Source of the DNA: Wyeomyia smithii
Lineage: Eukaryota > Arthropoda > Insecta > Diptera > Culicidae
DNA length: 64,000 bases
Assembly: GCF_029784165.1 (NCBI RefSeq)
Contig: NC_073695.1
Coordinates: forward strand, 160,509,622-160,573,621
Reading direction: 5' to 3'
Numbering within the stretch: position 1 is the stretch's first letter; the number at the start of each line of letters is the position of its first letter. The position numbers and the translations under genes were made by a program. The notes under the pieces are model-generated. The model did no database searches and was not told the origin of the DNA. It worked only from the letters and a program-made list of their open reading frames with translations. Shown here piece after piece: positions 33,241-44,854 of this stretch.

Positions 33241-33608
33241 GCCCTGCAATATGTATATTTTCGTTATCAAGATGACGTCCAGAATCCAAATATTCATGTC
33301 TGGCGCAAATTTGTAAATCGTACATGACGGATTACATTTTCTTGGAAGGTTACTAAAATACAGAAGAATGCTTGGACGTTATATTGAAACGATGTTTTGA
33401 AATCCCGCGATTTGTTTCGCGATTTCTGCTTTCTGTCAAACTGTGTGAAACTGAGTAAAATAGTTAAATCATGTCGATATCTCTAGAAAGAGAACTATGT
33501 TCAGAAAATGACAACGGGTGTCCAACGCTATTTCCAAATTCAAGAAGAAAAATATTCATATGGCAGGGCTGACCCCCCAAAACCGAAAATTGGTGTTCGA
33601 ACGTTTGG
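33241..33608. other. No gene recognised
   Basis: Non-repetitive AT-rich interval without motif support. Confidence 0.4.
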
Positions 33609-33611
33609 TAT

Positions 33612-33968
33612 ATATATATATTTTTTTTTATTCTCACACATTTTCCGTCGGTCTAGTTCCGCCACTGTTGTGGCCAATCACCGACGCCCAGGGAGGCGAC
33701 TCCACACCCAGGACCCTAACTCACGACCCGTTTATTAACGGACCGGCGCCAACGGCTTTACTTCCTCATGCGATGGAAGGCGTGATCCCAGAGATTTTTC
33801 GCCTCAGAAAATCTCCCGGTGTCGGCTAGGATTGGATCTAGACCAGTTGGGTTGGTTGTGAGTGGATCACGCCACCTCACAACCATCGACACCTATGTCG
33901 GCGGTGGGATTCGAACCCAGGCGTCGAGCGTGGTTGGCGGAGACGTTACCAACCACACTAGGCCCCCG
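33612..33968 (-). mobile_element. tRNA-derived SINE
   Basis: Read on the minus strand it begins with GGGGGCCTAGTGTGGTTGG, an A-box-like start, and has GGGTTCGAATCCCAC as a near-perfect B box 50 nt downstream (33904-33918). A 270-nt tRNA-unrelated body and an A/T-rich tail with AATAAAAAAAAA (33618-33632) follow. The layout matches mosquito tRNA-related SINEs (Feilai-like); the family name is not certain. Confidence 0.75.
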
Positions 33969-34366
33969 CTCTGTATTTGGTTATTTTAGCCTGTTTTTCA
34001 CAAACCGGAAGTCGCCATCTTGGATTTCAAAATGGTATTTAAGATAATGTCTGGCCTCTGAGCGTCATTCTGGTTTAAGAAACACCCATATTGGGCGTTA
34101 TTCGATCATTTTCGGCTGTTTCCCAGGAACCGGAAGTCGCCAGCCTAGAATCTAAAATGGGGTCTGTGATTGATTTCAGCTGCTGTGCATCATTCTAGAT
34201 CCGGAGATACTCATGCTAGATGGGAATCGGCCATTTTTGGCTGTTATCCAGAAACCAAAAGTTGCCATCCTACAATTCATGATGGTGTCTGAGGTCAATT
34301 TTTAGCTTCTTGCAACATTCTGGCTCCGGAGATACTCATATTGGGTGGTATTTGGCCACTTTGGGC
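33969..34366 (+). repeat. Minisatellite array, three units
   Basis: About three degenerate ~125-bp units with ACCGGAAGTCGCCA, ending abruptly at GGGCTGTT where the foldback B arm begins. Confidence 0.7.
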
Positions 34367-35743
34367 TGTTTTGCCTTTCTCCTAGAAAGGTATAGCAATC
34401 ACTTGCAAAACCGAAAGTATAAAAGTGCTCCAAAGGGCCGAATAGCATATATCACTCGACGAGCAGAGCATTTTCTGTATGTGTGTGTGTGTGTGTGTTT
34501 GTGTGTATGTGCAGATTTTTATTCTCACTCACTTTTCTCAGAGATGGCTGGACCGGTTTTAATGAAATTAATTGCAAATGAAAGGTCTTGTTGCCCCATA
34601 AGACCCTATTAAATTTCATTGTAATCGGATTTTTAGTTTAGAGGTTATGTATCAGAATGTAAAACTCATGAAACATCATTATCTCAAAAACTGCACAACT
34701 GATTTGAGCGAAATCGGTTCCAAATGAACGGGCAACCTGAAATACCCTTAACTTTTGAATTTCATGAAGATTGAACTTGTGGTTCAAAAGTTATGACAAG
34801 AAACGTGTTTTGAAGACTGTTTAATCTCACTCATGTTTCTCAGAGATGGCTGAACCGATTTTCATAAAATCAGTGTCAAATGGAAGGTCTAAGTGCCTCA
34901 TAAAACCCTATTGATTTGTTTTGCAATCAGACTATTACTTGCCTGTTATGTTCAAAAATGTGAAATTCAGCTATGAAAAGGAACATATTCCGAAGACTAC
35001 TTGAACTCACTCACTTTTCTCAGAGATGGCTGACCCGATTTCCACAAAATTAGTGTCAACTAATAAGTCTAGCTGCCTCGTAACACCCTATTGAATTTTA
35101 CTCTAATCAAACTGTCACTTCGTCTGTAAAGTACCGAAATGTGAAAATCACGAAACTTCATTATCTCAGTAACTACAAAACAGATTTGATCAATATTATT
35201 ATGAGATGAGCGGGCTAGTTAAGGGTTAACTAATGAATTATGATCGAACACGTGGTTTCAAAGTTTGGCTGCCCTATACGTTCCCATTTCATTTCATTAT
35301 AATCGAACTTAAGCAACCGTTATGTATTCAATTGTTAATAAAACAACGAAAGTCTATTATCTCAAAGATTACATGACTTATTTGAACATAACTAGTGTCA
35401 TACGAACGAGTCATCTCTCAAACTTACAAATAAACTTCATAACAATTTGATATGTGGCTCAAAAGTTATGGAAAGGAAAAAAATTCAAAGACTATTTAAA
35501 ACTATACCTGCTTTGATCGATATATGTGGCATCAACATAAATTAAATGTGGCATCGTGTTATTTGAACGTTCCAAATTCATTGATTCCTTGCGATGTGTT
35601 CAAAGTCTGCAAATGCACGACGAATTGGCCATAGGATATGATCAAAGTCAAATAACAAATCGTTTGAAATGGTTGGTTTTATCGAAATGACAACATCCTC
35701 GACTTTTGGCTTCTGTACATCGCCTTAAATCTGAATACATTCA
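34367..35743 (+). repeat. Foldback B, left arm, outer part
   Basis: Same sequence as 3152-4413 but uninterrupted, including TTTGCCTTTCTCCTAGAAAG, a GT microsatellite (34478-34508), CTCAGAGATGGCTG segments and GATATGATCAAAGTCAAATA. It gives the empty-site order that shows where the host LINE went into foldback A. It is cut at 35751 by the hAT element. Confidence 0.8.
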
Positions 35744-35759
35744 TATTGGGTCAGAGGCG

Positions 35760-38398
35760 TCTCGTCCACCTGTTCAACCTGTTCATAGGACAGGTAGACA
35801 ATTTCGGAACAATTACTCGAATTATTTCTCATTTGTAGCATGGATCTGACATCATTAAGTTTTCTTGTAACCTTAATGTTATTTCGAACATTCGAACATT
35901 TTTTTGATTTTCAATTTATTTCCACCAATTTCAATTTCTATTTATTTCTCCACCGTGAAGAATATAACCTGGCTAAACACACTCTACACCAGAGCTGCGA
36001 TTAATCCAAGCAACATGCTGACAATGACGAGAGAGAAAATATCATCGCACTCGTTTCTTTCTCTCATAAATAGCCAGCAACCATCACAGTAAGCGTGAGG
36101 TTCCGACAAGTGATACAATATCTTGTCTCTTTTGTTGCCATTTTCGGCTTCTCATTGTCAATCGTCGTGAATATACAGAGTTCACTCGGAAATATCAGTG
36201 CAATGCAAATCAAGGTGATTTTTGGAATATCAAAAATCGTTTCAGTAGCGTGATTATGTCAGTGCTAGCTTGAGGTTTGTTGCTAGCAGGATTTTTAAAA
36301 ATTGATCTGCTTTGCGGTCTGTGACGATCCCAACTCAAGATATGGCAACCAATGAACTAGGTTTATAATTTCAAACCAGCGGTTATAGGTGTCGCTTGAT
36401 GGGCTGGCACAACAACTCCGAGTATTCGGAACACAACCGGAACAGGTCCGCATTTTTACATTTTTCAATGAGAGGCATGGTAGGATTTTAAGCACTTCTA
36501 AGCACTGCTTTGATCATCGTTACCATGTTACTGAAACATATTCCGGTCATATATCCGAAACCAGTCGATTAACTCCGGCCATCCTCTTCGTTAAAAGAAA
36601 ATATGAATAAAAACTAGGAGAAAAGCAAAACCGTTCCGAACCAAAATTGAACAGTTTCAAAGTTGAACCGTGCCAACATTTAACAGGATCTGTATATAAA
36701 TATACATACCCATACATATTTAAAAGTTTTCTGTTTTGCCACCCGCGATTCATTTTTTGCCGCGAACAACACTGTCTTTAGTTTAACCTACAACAAGCAC
36801 AATATTCAAGAATCAAATTAATAAACTCATGCTGTCAAAAAAACAAATAAAAATGCAATATTATTTTTCAGATATGAGATCATTTGAAAAATATTAAAAG
36901 AATTCTTTTTATTACAATTGGTGTTATGAAGGAGCATATTCTCTACTGAGAATAAAAATGAATGATCATACAGATTCAAAAGTACCAAACTAAAATACGC
37001 TCAGTTACAAAACGAAGTAATAGTTGTTTATTGACAATGCTTTTAGTCGGCGTGCAGCCAAACCGAGCCAAGCGTCGAAAAACATTTACCGCCGCAATTG
37101 CTGTGTACAAGCTGTTACAGAGAATTTTTGTTATAATATCGTTATCAAATGCTCAAACGATTTCGTTACTTCATAATAGATAGATTATTACTTCTCATAT
37201 CCACTGGGTGTCAATAACTCAATCTGAGAAAACGGCGCTTAGTTCGGTCTGATCGCATGCCGACCATATATCAATATCATACATATCAATTAAAGAAAAA
37301 TCATTGATTTTATGTTTGCTATCCTCATAACATCATGCTGTCAAAATGAACTTGATATTTCTGCTGGTTCAATCTCAGTACAGCCATACCCGAATGATCG
37401 AGAAAGATAGCAAGAAAAAAATGAGAGTGAGAGTTGACGATAAGAGAATCATTGTAACATCGCAAACTCTTTTGTAATGAGGCATGCATCGTAGTTGGCT
37501 GATTCTGGTGTTGCATCATTTTGGCGTAATGTCAGTAGTATGATATTGACTTTTCGCAGCTCTGCTCTACACTACTCAACCCACCCGCAACACAGCCCAC
37601 CCGTAATACAACACAACACAACGAGATAAGCAGTAATGACTACCGTTTGTTCAAATCATTTATCTGAACTAGCATTCATTCAAACACTTCTCTGCATTTT
37701 CAAGTACTATAGCGTACGCAGCCAGCTATGTACATAAAGTGTGCACCACTACTAATGCGCATCCTTGCGTAAAAATGACATTTGCGGTTCAAAAATTATG
37801 TTGAACCAAGCCGATGGAAACGATACCGCCGACGCCGACCCCCACCATTCTTTGATGTTTGTTCATTGAAATTTGAGAGAGGCCGCGAGAGTACACAGCT
37901 CTCAACGCTCAAGCGAGCGTAAGGTCGATGCAAAGCCGAGAGTGCAGCGAAGGGTTTTCATGTATTTCCTCATTGATGACATTATTCTTCACGTGAGAAA
38001 AAAAGTGTCGCGCAGCGCTGAGTGCGATACAATTGAAAAATCGAACAAATTCATTCATGGTTATTGTAGATGTAGTGGTGTTTTTTCGTTGATGTGTGGT
38101 TTCGATTCAAGCCTTTTTTCTCGATGTTGTTCATTCAATAACTTGAACCATAGTATGGTAACTAGAATGGTATAGTCGGTATAGTACATGTTTGACTGCT
38201 CACGTTACGGTTGCTTTTGATTTGTTTGTGACGGCTAAGACTACCATTGCTCCATCTTTCAAATTTCTGTTGCTTTCTTGTGTGAAATTTCAATCTCGTT
38301 TAAGGAACGATACGTGGTGAGTAAAGCTTAATTACTTCATCATATTATATTTCAATTAATCATCACAAACTACCATATAACTACTGGAGATTGTTTGC
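35760..38398. other. 5' non-coding part of the hAT element
   Basis: AT-rich sequence without supported genes. Promoter and leader of the transposase should lie near its right end (38280-38400). Some of this length may be a further insertion, but no ends were found. Confidence 0.4.
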
Positions 38399-40647
38399 GT
38401 GGATTTCCAGATGGACAACGTTATGGATCATTGCATTATTGAGCAAATGCTAAAGCGCCCGTTTGCCGCCAGAACCATGGAAGAAAAAATTAAAGTTATT
38501 GGATATCCGGTTCCTCGTCCACCTATGGAACAATTAAAATCCACGTATAAGTTGAAGGGGAAAATTATGTCCCGCAACTTTAATGTGTCATCGTATGACC
38601 AGCAATGGCTGTGTGGATCGGCGAAATTAAATAAACTTTTCTGCTGGCCATGTTTGCTTTTCCGTAGCGCCAATGAAAAAAAATGTTTGGAGCAAGGAAG
38701 GATATAGTGATCTGAATCACCTTTCTGCGTCAATTAAAACGCATTCGAGCTCTAAAGATCACATAAACAATTCACTTGCCTTATCGATGTTCGGGCAAAT
38801 GAGGATAGACGAAGCACTTGACCATAGCCGGCAGATCGCCCGTAATAAGCATAACGAAGAAGTAACGAAAAACCGGAAGGGTATGCGAACTTTAATTGAG
38901 ATCACCTGTTTCCTTGGCACTCACGGTCTCGCCTTTCGCGGACATTATGAATGTTCCGATTCCACGAACAGAGGAAATTATAAAGACCTCTGCACGTTGA
39001 TCGCCGCCAGGGATCCAGCGTTGCAGGATTTTATAAATAATAAAGTTTTCAGCGGAACGTCGGGAGGAATTCAGAACGAGCTTATAGAATGCATTGAAAG
39101 CTACATGCTTCAAACAATTAAAAGAGAAGTTCTTGAGTTCGTGTCCATTATGATGGATGAATCAACAGATTCGGCTCGGTTATCGCAACTATCTTGTACT
39201 CTGCGCTACTTACGACCCGATGGTAAAAAATATTCATAAAATAAATTTTGCAAATATGTTAACAAATAGTTGATTTTTTTTTTAATTCAACGAGGCTCAA
39301 ACATTTTTTTGTTCATCAAAATTTTAGGAACACCAGTTGAAAGGCTCGTTAGATTGGTAGACGTTAGCAGTGACAAAACCGCCGCTGCGTTGGCCGGACA
39401 CGTTGATGAAATAGCAGCGTATTTTGGTTTTGATGGTGACAAAGTTGTAGCTCAGAGCTATGATGGAGCTGCTGTTATGTCCGGGGACAAATCTGGAGTG
39501 CAAACATTGGTGAAGCAACGGTTTCCAAAAGCTGGATATATCCACTGCCGCGCACATGTGCTTAATTTGGTGCTACTTCACTCGTGCACAAATAACAAGA
39601 AATTAGCAAGGTTTTTCAACACGATCTCATCACTCGCGGCATTTTTCTCGCAGTCACCTAAACGCAGCGAGACATCAAAGCAATTTATGGAGACCCACAT
39701 ACCAAATGTTTGCAAGACCAAATGGTCGTATAATTCGCGTATGATCAAAATAATTGATTCGAATTATGCAGCGATTAATGAATGTTTAGGTGAGATTTAT
39801 CTTGGCGACAGTGTCTTTGATGCTGAAACTTGTACTACAGCCAGAGGTCTTCACGCATTCATGCTCGAATTCAATACCGTATTCTTGCTCAAACTTTTTG
39901 CTAATATTTTTGCACATACAGATGTACTGTATCAAATTTTGCAAACAAAAGAATTGGACGTAGTAGAATGTTTACGTAACGTCAAGGCTTGCCTCGCTTC
40001 TATCGAAGAGCTCAAAGCAGAGCATCATTTCTACAGAACGCTTAATGATGCAATTGATGTTTCTGGCGAAACGATCACTGATAGCAACGGTATCAATTAT
40101 CGTCCCATATATGACTTTATCATTGACAAAATTATTGACGAAATGTCTAAACGATTCAAAGAACTAGATGAATACAAATTCATCATTTTGTTGAATCACG
40201 AAAAATTTGCCGAATTCAATGTCACATTCCCTACAAAGAATTTGAAAATGCTTATTTCGTACCATTCTAAATTCGATGAAGCGAAGCTGTATAATGAGCT
40301 GACCGTTCTTTACTCGCGCGAAGAGTTCAGAGGCAAAAATATATTGTATTTAATTTCGTTTATCCTTGGACAAAACCTGCATCAAACTTTCTCCGAAACG
40401 CTTCGGCTGGCTGATACTGACATTGCCTAATACAACGGCGTCCGTCGAACGAACGTTTTCGGTTCTCCGACGGATCAAAAATTATTTGCGGTCTAAATCG
40501 GGGCAGAATCGATTATTTGGTATTATGATGATGGCTGTGGAGAAAGATTTACTCCATGAGATGATGCTGACGCCATTATTTTACGACGATATTATTGACA
40601 AGTTTGCGTTAAAAGTAAACCGAAGGATTCCTTTGTTATATAAATAA
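38399..40647 (+). pseudogene. hAT transposase, zinc-finger/DUF4371 type, with one intron
   Basis: The first frame (38399-38690) has the TTF-type zinc finger region (WLCGSAKLNKLFCWPCLLF). A one-base shift in an A8 run near 38675 leads to the frame up to 39222, with LIEITCFLGTHGLAFRGH and FVSIMMDESTDSA, where the first catalytic Asp is expected. A 105-nt intron (39223-39327, GT...TTTTAG, phase 1) joins RPD to GTPVERLVRLVDV. Exon 2 has AQSYDGAAVMSG and YIHCRAHVLNLVL, the DUF4371/RNase H core. A frameshift near 40370-40420 leads into the C-terminal dimerisation domain LPNTTASVERTFSVLRRIK. Two frameshifts, otherwise near complete; recently dead. Confidence 0.85.
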
Positions 40648-40896
40648 ATGTGGATAAATAAAACTTTTAAAATCTGTTATCGCAATACTGTTGTTTTAAT
40701 GTTGCAAATGTCGATTGAACAGGTGGCCCACTTGGTCACGCGTTGCCTCTGTATTCGGTGGTATTCGGTCATTTTCAGCAAATTTTCTGGTATCAATCTG
40801 ACACCGCAAATACTCATATTGGGAGGTATTAAGTTATTTTGGTTGTTTTCCTCAAACTAAAAGTGGTCGTCTTTAAATTCAAATGGTGTCAAGGGC

Positions 40897-41818
40897 AAGA
40901 ATGGAAATTTTCACTTGCTAACAATATTTCATGCAAATGTGTTCTTTGATTCATCAGGTATCGTTCAATTGTTTCCACTCGCGTACAAGTTTTCCATAGA
41001 AACGCTGCTGATTGTTTTTCGCTTATAAGAGTTCCGAATACTATAGAAGAAGAATGAATGATTCAAACACGATAGTATTTATTGTAGCCAAGTTCACTTG
41101 CATTCAACGGTATTGCAAGAATCCTTGAGATATTATTGCCAGTGATACAAAATTATGAATCCAAATGAACGTTAAATTGCGTTTAACTGTTTGCTTACCG
41201 GAGCAAATAGGTATCATCGATGCTTACGGAAATGGTAACATGGTGCATTAGCATATGATATTTGAAATCACTAAGAATTATCGCGGTAAAACACGGTGAA
41301 CGCACGACGTGGAGTAACCGAATTACGCCTGCAAGCAACCAACATTTGAAAGAATCACTGCGATCGCTCGAGTGCAATCGTATACGATTCTTCCGTGAAA
41401 CCAGGCCCGGATTTGAGGGGGGCAAAGGGGGCAAATGCCCCGGGCCTCCCGATTTAAGGGCCCCCCTTTTTTTTTTTTTTGCTCGTCACCATCCAGAACG
41501 TTACCTAATGTTTTAAGAAAAGAGGGCCTTGCAAACAAATTTGCCCCGGGCCACCCACCGTCTAAATCCGGCCCTGCGTGAAACGCTCGCTATATGTTGC
41601 TCGCTATATGTTGCTCGCTCTCCCTAAAGCAGGCAATACTGAAACAAAATCATCAAAGAAAGCTACCATATATTTCTTTGCTATAAGTTGTCTCTTGCAT
41701 GCGTGAGAATGTGTAACTTTTAATAGCGATGGTTTGCTGGGATTAAAAGCTTTTGAATAGCAAGTTCAGAAATGATACCCGAATGATTATTATGCAATAC
41801 GATTTTTTTCATCCTTGG
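40897..41818. mobile_element. hAT-like non-autonomous element
   Basis: The ends CAAGAATGGAAATTTTC / CAAGGATGAAAAAAATC (right end complemented) form imperfect inverted repeats. The flanking 8 bp are TCAAGGGC (40889-40896) and TCAAGGGT (41819-41826), and the empty target is visible at 48510. An 8-bp target site fits hAT. It contains the 175-bp MITE at 41402. No transposase. Confidence 0.65.
41402..41576. mobile_element. Short hAT-type MITE, 175 bp
   Basis: Inverted ends CAGGCCCGGATTTGAG / CAGGGCCGGATTTAGA, perfect 8-bp duplication CGTGAAAC (41394-41401 and 41577-41584). GC-rich ends with runs of G and C around a T-run. Nested inside the 922-bp element. Confidence 0.9.
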
Positions 41819-43020
41819 TCAAGGGTCAATGTTTGGTTTCTATGCATCATCTCGATTACGGAAATATCCATATTGAGTATTATTCGGTCATCTTCGACTG
41901 TTTCCTAGAAGTTGCCATTAAGCGATTCAAAATGGTGCCTGAGGTCAATTGTTAGCTCATTGCATCGCATTCTGGTTCCAGAGATACTCATATTGGATGG
42001 TATTTGGTTATTTTTAGCTGTTTTTCACAAACCGAAAGTCGCCATCTTGGATTCCAAAATGGTATTTAAGATAATTTCTGGCCTCTGAGCGTCATTCTGG
42101 TTGAAGAAACACCCATATTGGGTGTAATTCGATCATTTACCGCTGTTTCCCAGGAACCGGAAGTCGCCAACCTAGAATCCAAAATGAGGTCTGTGGTCGA
42201 TTTCAGCTGCTGTGTATCATTCTAGATCCGCAGATACTCATGTTAGACGGAAATCGGCCATTTTTGGCTGTTTTCCAGAAACCACAAGTTGCCATCCTAC
42301 AATTTATAATGGTGTCTGAAGTCGATTTGTGGCTCCAGTGCATCATTACGATTCCGGAAATACTCATATTCGGTGGTATTTGGTCGTTTGCCGCTGTTTT
42401 TCCGAAACCGGAAGTCGCCATTTTAGAATTCAAAATGGTATCTGTGATCGAATTTAGCTCCCGTGTATCATTCTTTATCCGAATATTATTATATTGGGTG
42501 GAAATCGGCCATTTTTGGCTGTTTTCCAGAAACCGGAAGTTGCCATCTTACAATCCAAAATGTTGCCTGAGGTCGATTATGGAACATATTTGTTACCACT
42601 AAAAACATTCACCTGCCAAATATGGTTCCATTTAGTTGATTAGTTCACGAGGTGTGCAGAAATTTGTGCATGTGCTTCCAGAAGAGGGAGTTGCGTCCAA
42701 CCGTTATGGACATATCTATTACCCTTTTAAACATCCACATGCCAAATTCGGTTTCATTTGCTTGGTTTGTTCTTGAGTTGTGCAGAAATTTATGTTTCAT
42801 TTGTATTGGACCCCTCCTTTCCAGAAGAGGGAGGGGTCTCAAACTATCATAGGAACCTTTATTGGGACCAAAACTCCTACATTCAAATTTTCACGTCGAT
42901 CGGTTCAGTAGTTTTCGAGTCTATATGAATCAAACAGACAGACAGACTGACCGGACTGCATTTTTATATGTATAGATTACAACATCAATAGTTTAGAACC
43001 TCTAAATCTAAATGAATACG

Positions 43021-44850
43021 AACAAATGCGGAGGGCGGCGACTGTTCTTTGTTTTTTTTTCTCATAAAGCAAAGTGTGTGCTTTACTTTTGTATGCAAAC
43101 GAGTGCGAAGCAAAAGCAATCTTCAAACGGGATATTGTTAGCCGGAGTTTGATGGTATGAATTTGATGCTAGTATTTGACACTTCAATCAGTTTAGCGAA
43201 TTTCATTATCATAAATTGAAATGGGCTGAATGTTTTTAATATTGTTTTAAATTTGCAGAAAGTGATAAAGTTTGACATGATCAATTCTTGTTTAACACTT
43301 ATTTTATACTTTTCATTGATAAATTTTGTGATTTTTGCCCAAATTCATATTTTATCCTTACGGATTGAGTACGATATCATAAATTTTCGTTGATGGGGTA
43401 TCATGGTTATGATTAAAATTAATCCTGGATAAACTTTCAACTTCAAAAATAAAAACTAAAAAACTGCTACCGCTTTTTAAACTAAAGTGACAACTTGCGC
43501 AGTTTTGCGCTACAGCGGACAGTATGCATTTGAAAGCTTACGTTTTTACCTAAATTTTTAATGTAGTCACAACCGTGGCAAACTGCGGTAACTAAACTTT
43601 TAAGCTACTTTTCTACAAAAAATCACGTTTTTTTAATTTTTTTTAGTGTCAGGCCTACTATAACCATATTTTATGATATCTAAAAAAAAGGGTTTGTTTT
43701 GCATAATATTTACAACAACTTTTCCTTTGACGTCAAAAAAATCCCAGCTATCATAGAAGCTACAGAGCATTTCAAAATAATGTACTTTTTTTTCAAAAAA
43801 AAAAGACCAAAAACATCAGTTCGCCAAGCTTTGAAAAGTCATAAAAAATTCAGATTTAATGATATTGCGCCCAAATTTTGGATTTGGACACTTGAATGTT
43901 ATAGCAATAAAGAAAACATATTATGAAACAGCTAACGAAAAAAAAATTTTTTGGCTGATGGCCAGCGATTCCCCACTGTGCAGTGGCGTAGTAAGGGGGG
44001 AGATGTACAAATTTTATTGTTTGTATATTTTTAAAATGAACATCGTGAAAATTTATATGCAGGTTGAGGTTTTCATCTGCAAATTTACTATATCTCAGTG
44101 GCGTAGTAAAGAAAAAGGGGGGGGGGATGAATGTTGTCAACCTTTATTAATTTTTAAACCGCTTATCCGATTATTGTTTAATTCGGTAAATAAAGGTCGT
44201 ATAGAAGAGTATATGTCTCTATCACTTCAAATTATATCTATCTCATACAGAAAGGAAAAAAGCGGAGACGAGAGCAACTACAAATTTGTTCATTGTTAAC
44301 TCCTAAACGCCAAACATGAACACTTCTAAACACCAAACAAGATCACTGAGTTATCCTGTACACGTGAGTTCTCAAATACGAGGCATATTCCCGTGATATT
44401 GAATTTTCTATATCTCAGTGGCGTAGTTAAAAGGAGGGGAAATTACAACAACTGTCATTATTTTTGGACCGTCTAATAGTTCATCTTGAAAATTTGTATC
44501 TAGAGGTTTTTGTGTATCGGATATGTTTCTAATATATTAGTGTCGCTTCATTTCTCTAGCGTGTGAAAGAGGAGGGGAGGGGATTGAATTTTTCGTATTG
44601 CAAATTAGAAATTGTTAATTTTTATCATCATTTATTTTAATTGCAGGGTGTATTAATTCTTAAGGGTGTTTATTGACGTTGGTTTCCAACGGATTTACTT
44701 CGTTTTCACAACAATGGATGGGGAAATTAGTTATGCCTCTATCTATATGCGTTATATATGTTATCACGTGAACTATTGAACTATTGGAAAATGTGGAGAT
44801 ATGTTTTTAACTCAACAGGCTAATACCAATATTCGAAACCGAAAATCAAC
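43021..44850. other. Centre of foldback B, left half; no gene recognised
   Basis: AT-rich sequence. Three direct copies of CAGTGGCGTAG (43981, 44096, 44416), two of them preceded by TATATCT, look like ends of small hAT-type elements but no inverted partner ends were found. The longest frame here (43859-44299) has no recognisable motif and overlaps these repeats, so it is not called a gene. Confidence 0.4.
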
Positions 44851-44854
44851 CCAA

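Larger units (their letters stand above)
35752..40751 (+). mobile_element. hAT transposon, 5000 bp, complete ends
   Basis: The terminal inverted repeats start CAGAGGC on both sides, with CCACCTGTTCAA a little further in. An 8-bp target duplication flanks it with one mismatch: TATTGGGT (35744-35751) and TATTCGGT (40752-40759). The uninterrupted target is seen at 48620-48650. The transposase occupies the right half; the 2.6 kb on the left (35752-38398) are non-coding. It is inserted in the left arm of foldback B. Confidence 0.9.
40752..43020 (+). repeat. Foldback B, left arm, inner part with minisatellite
   Basis: Continues the arm after the hAT element: ~126-bp minisatellite units (40760-40896, 41819-42600), then AAGAGGGAGG-type sequence, then TTTTTATATGTATAGA at 42960-42975 (complement of a Helitron-like 5' end TCTATACATATAAAAATG). 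Interrupted by a 922-bp insertion (40897-41818). The inverted partner is 47226-48720. Confidence 0.75.

Noticed and set aside
33904..33918. Perfect Pol III B box suggesting a tRNA gene
   Set aside because: No complete cloverleaf can be drawn, and the sequence continues into a SINE body with an A-rich tail; the same applies at 29441-29455.
37873..38175. 100-codon plus-strand frame upstream of the hAT transposase
   Set aside because: It has no similarity to the hAT zinc-finger N-terminus and no motif; it is treated as chance frame in the long non-coding half.
38399..40647. Domesticated ZMYM-like host gene
   Set aside because: The frames lie within a 5000-bp unit with hAT inverted repeats and an 8-bp target duplication and have two frameshifts, so it is a transposon copy.
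43859..44299. 146-codon plus-strand frame in the centre of foldback B
   Set aside because: It runs through two copies of CAGTGGCGTAG repeat ends and a G-run, and shows no recognisable domain.
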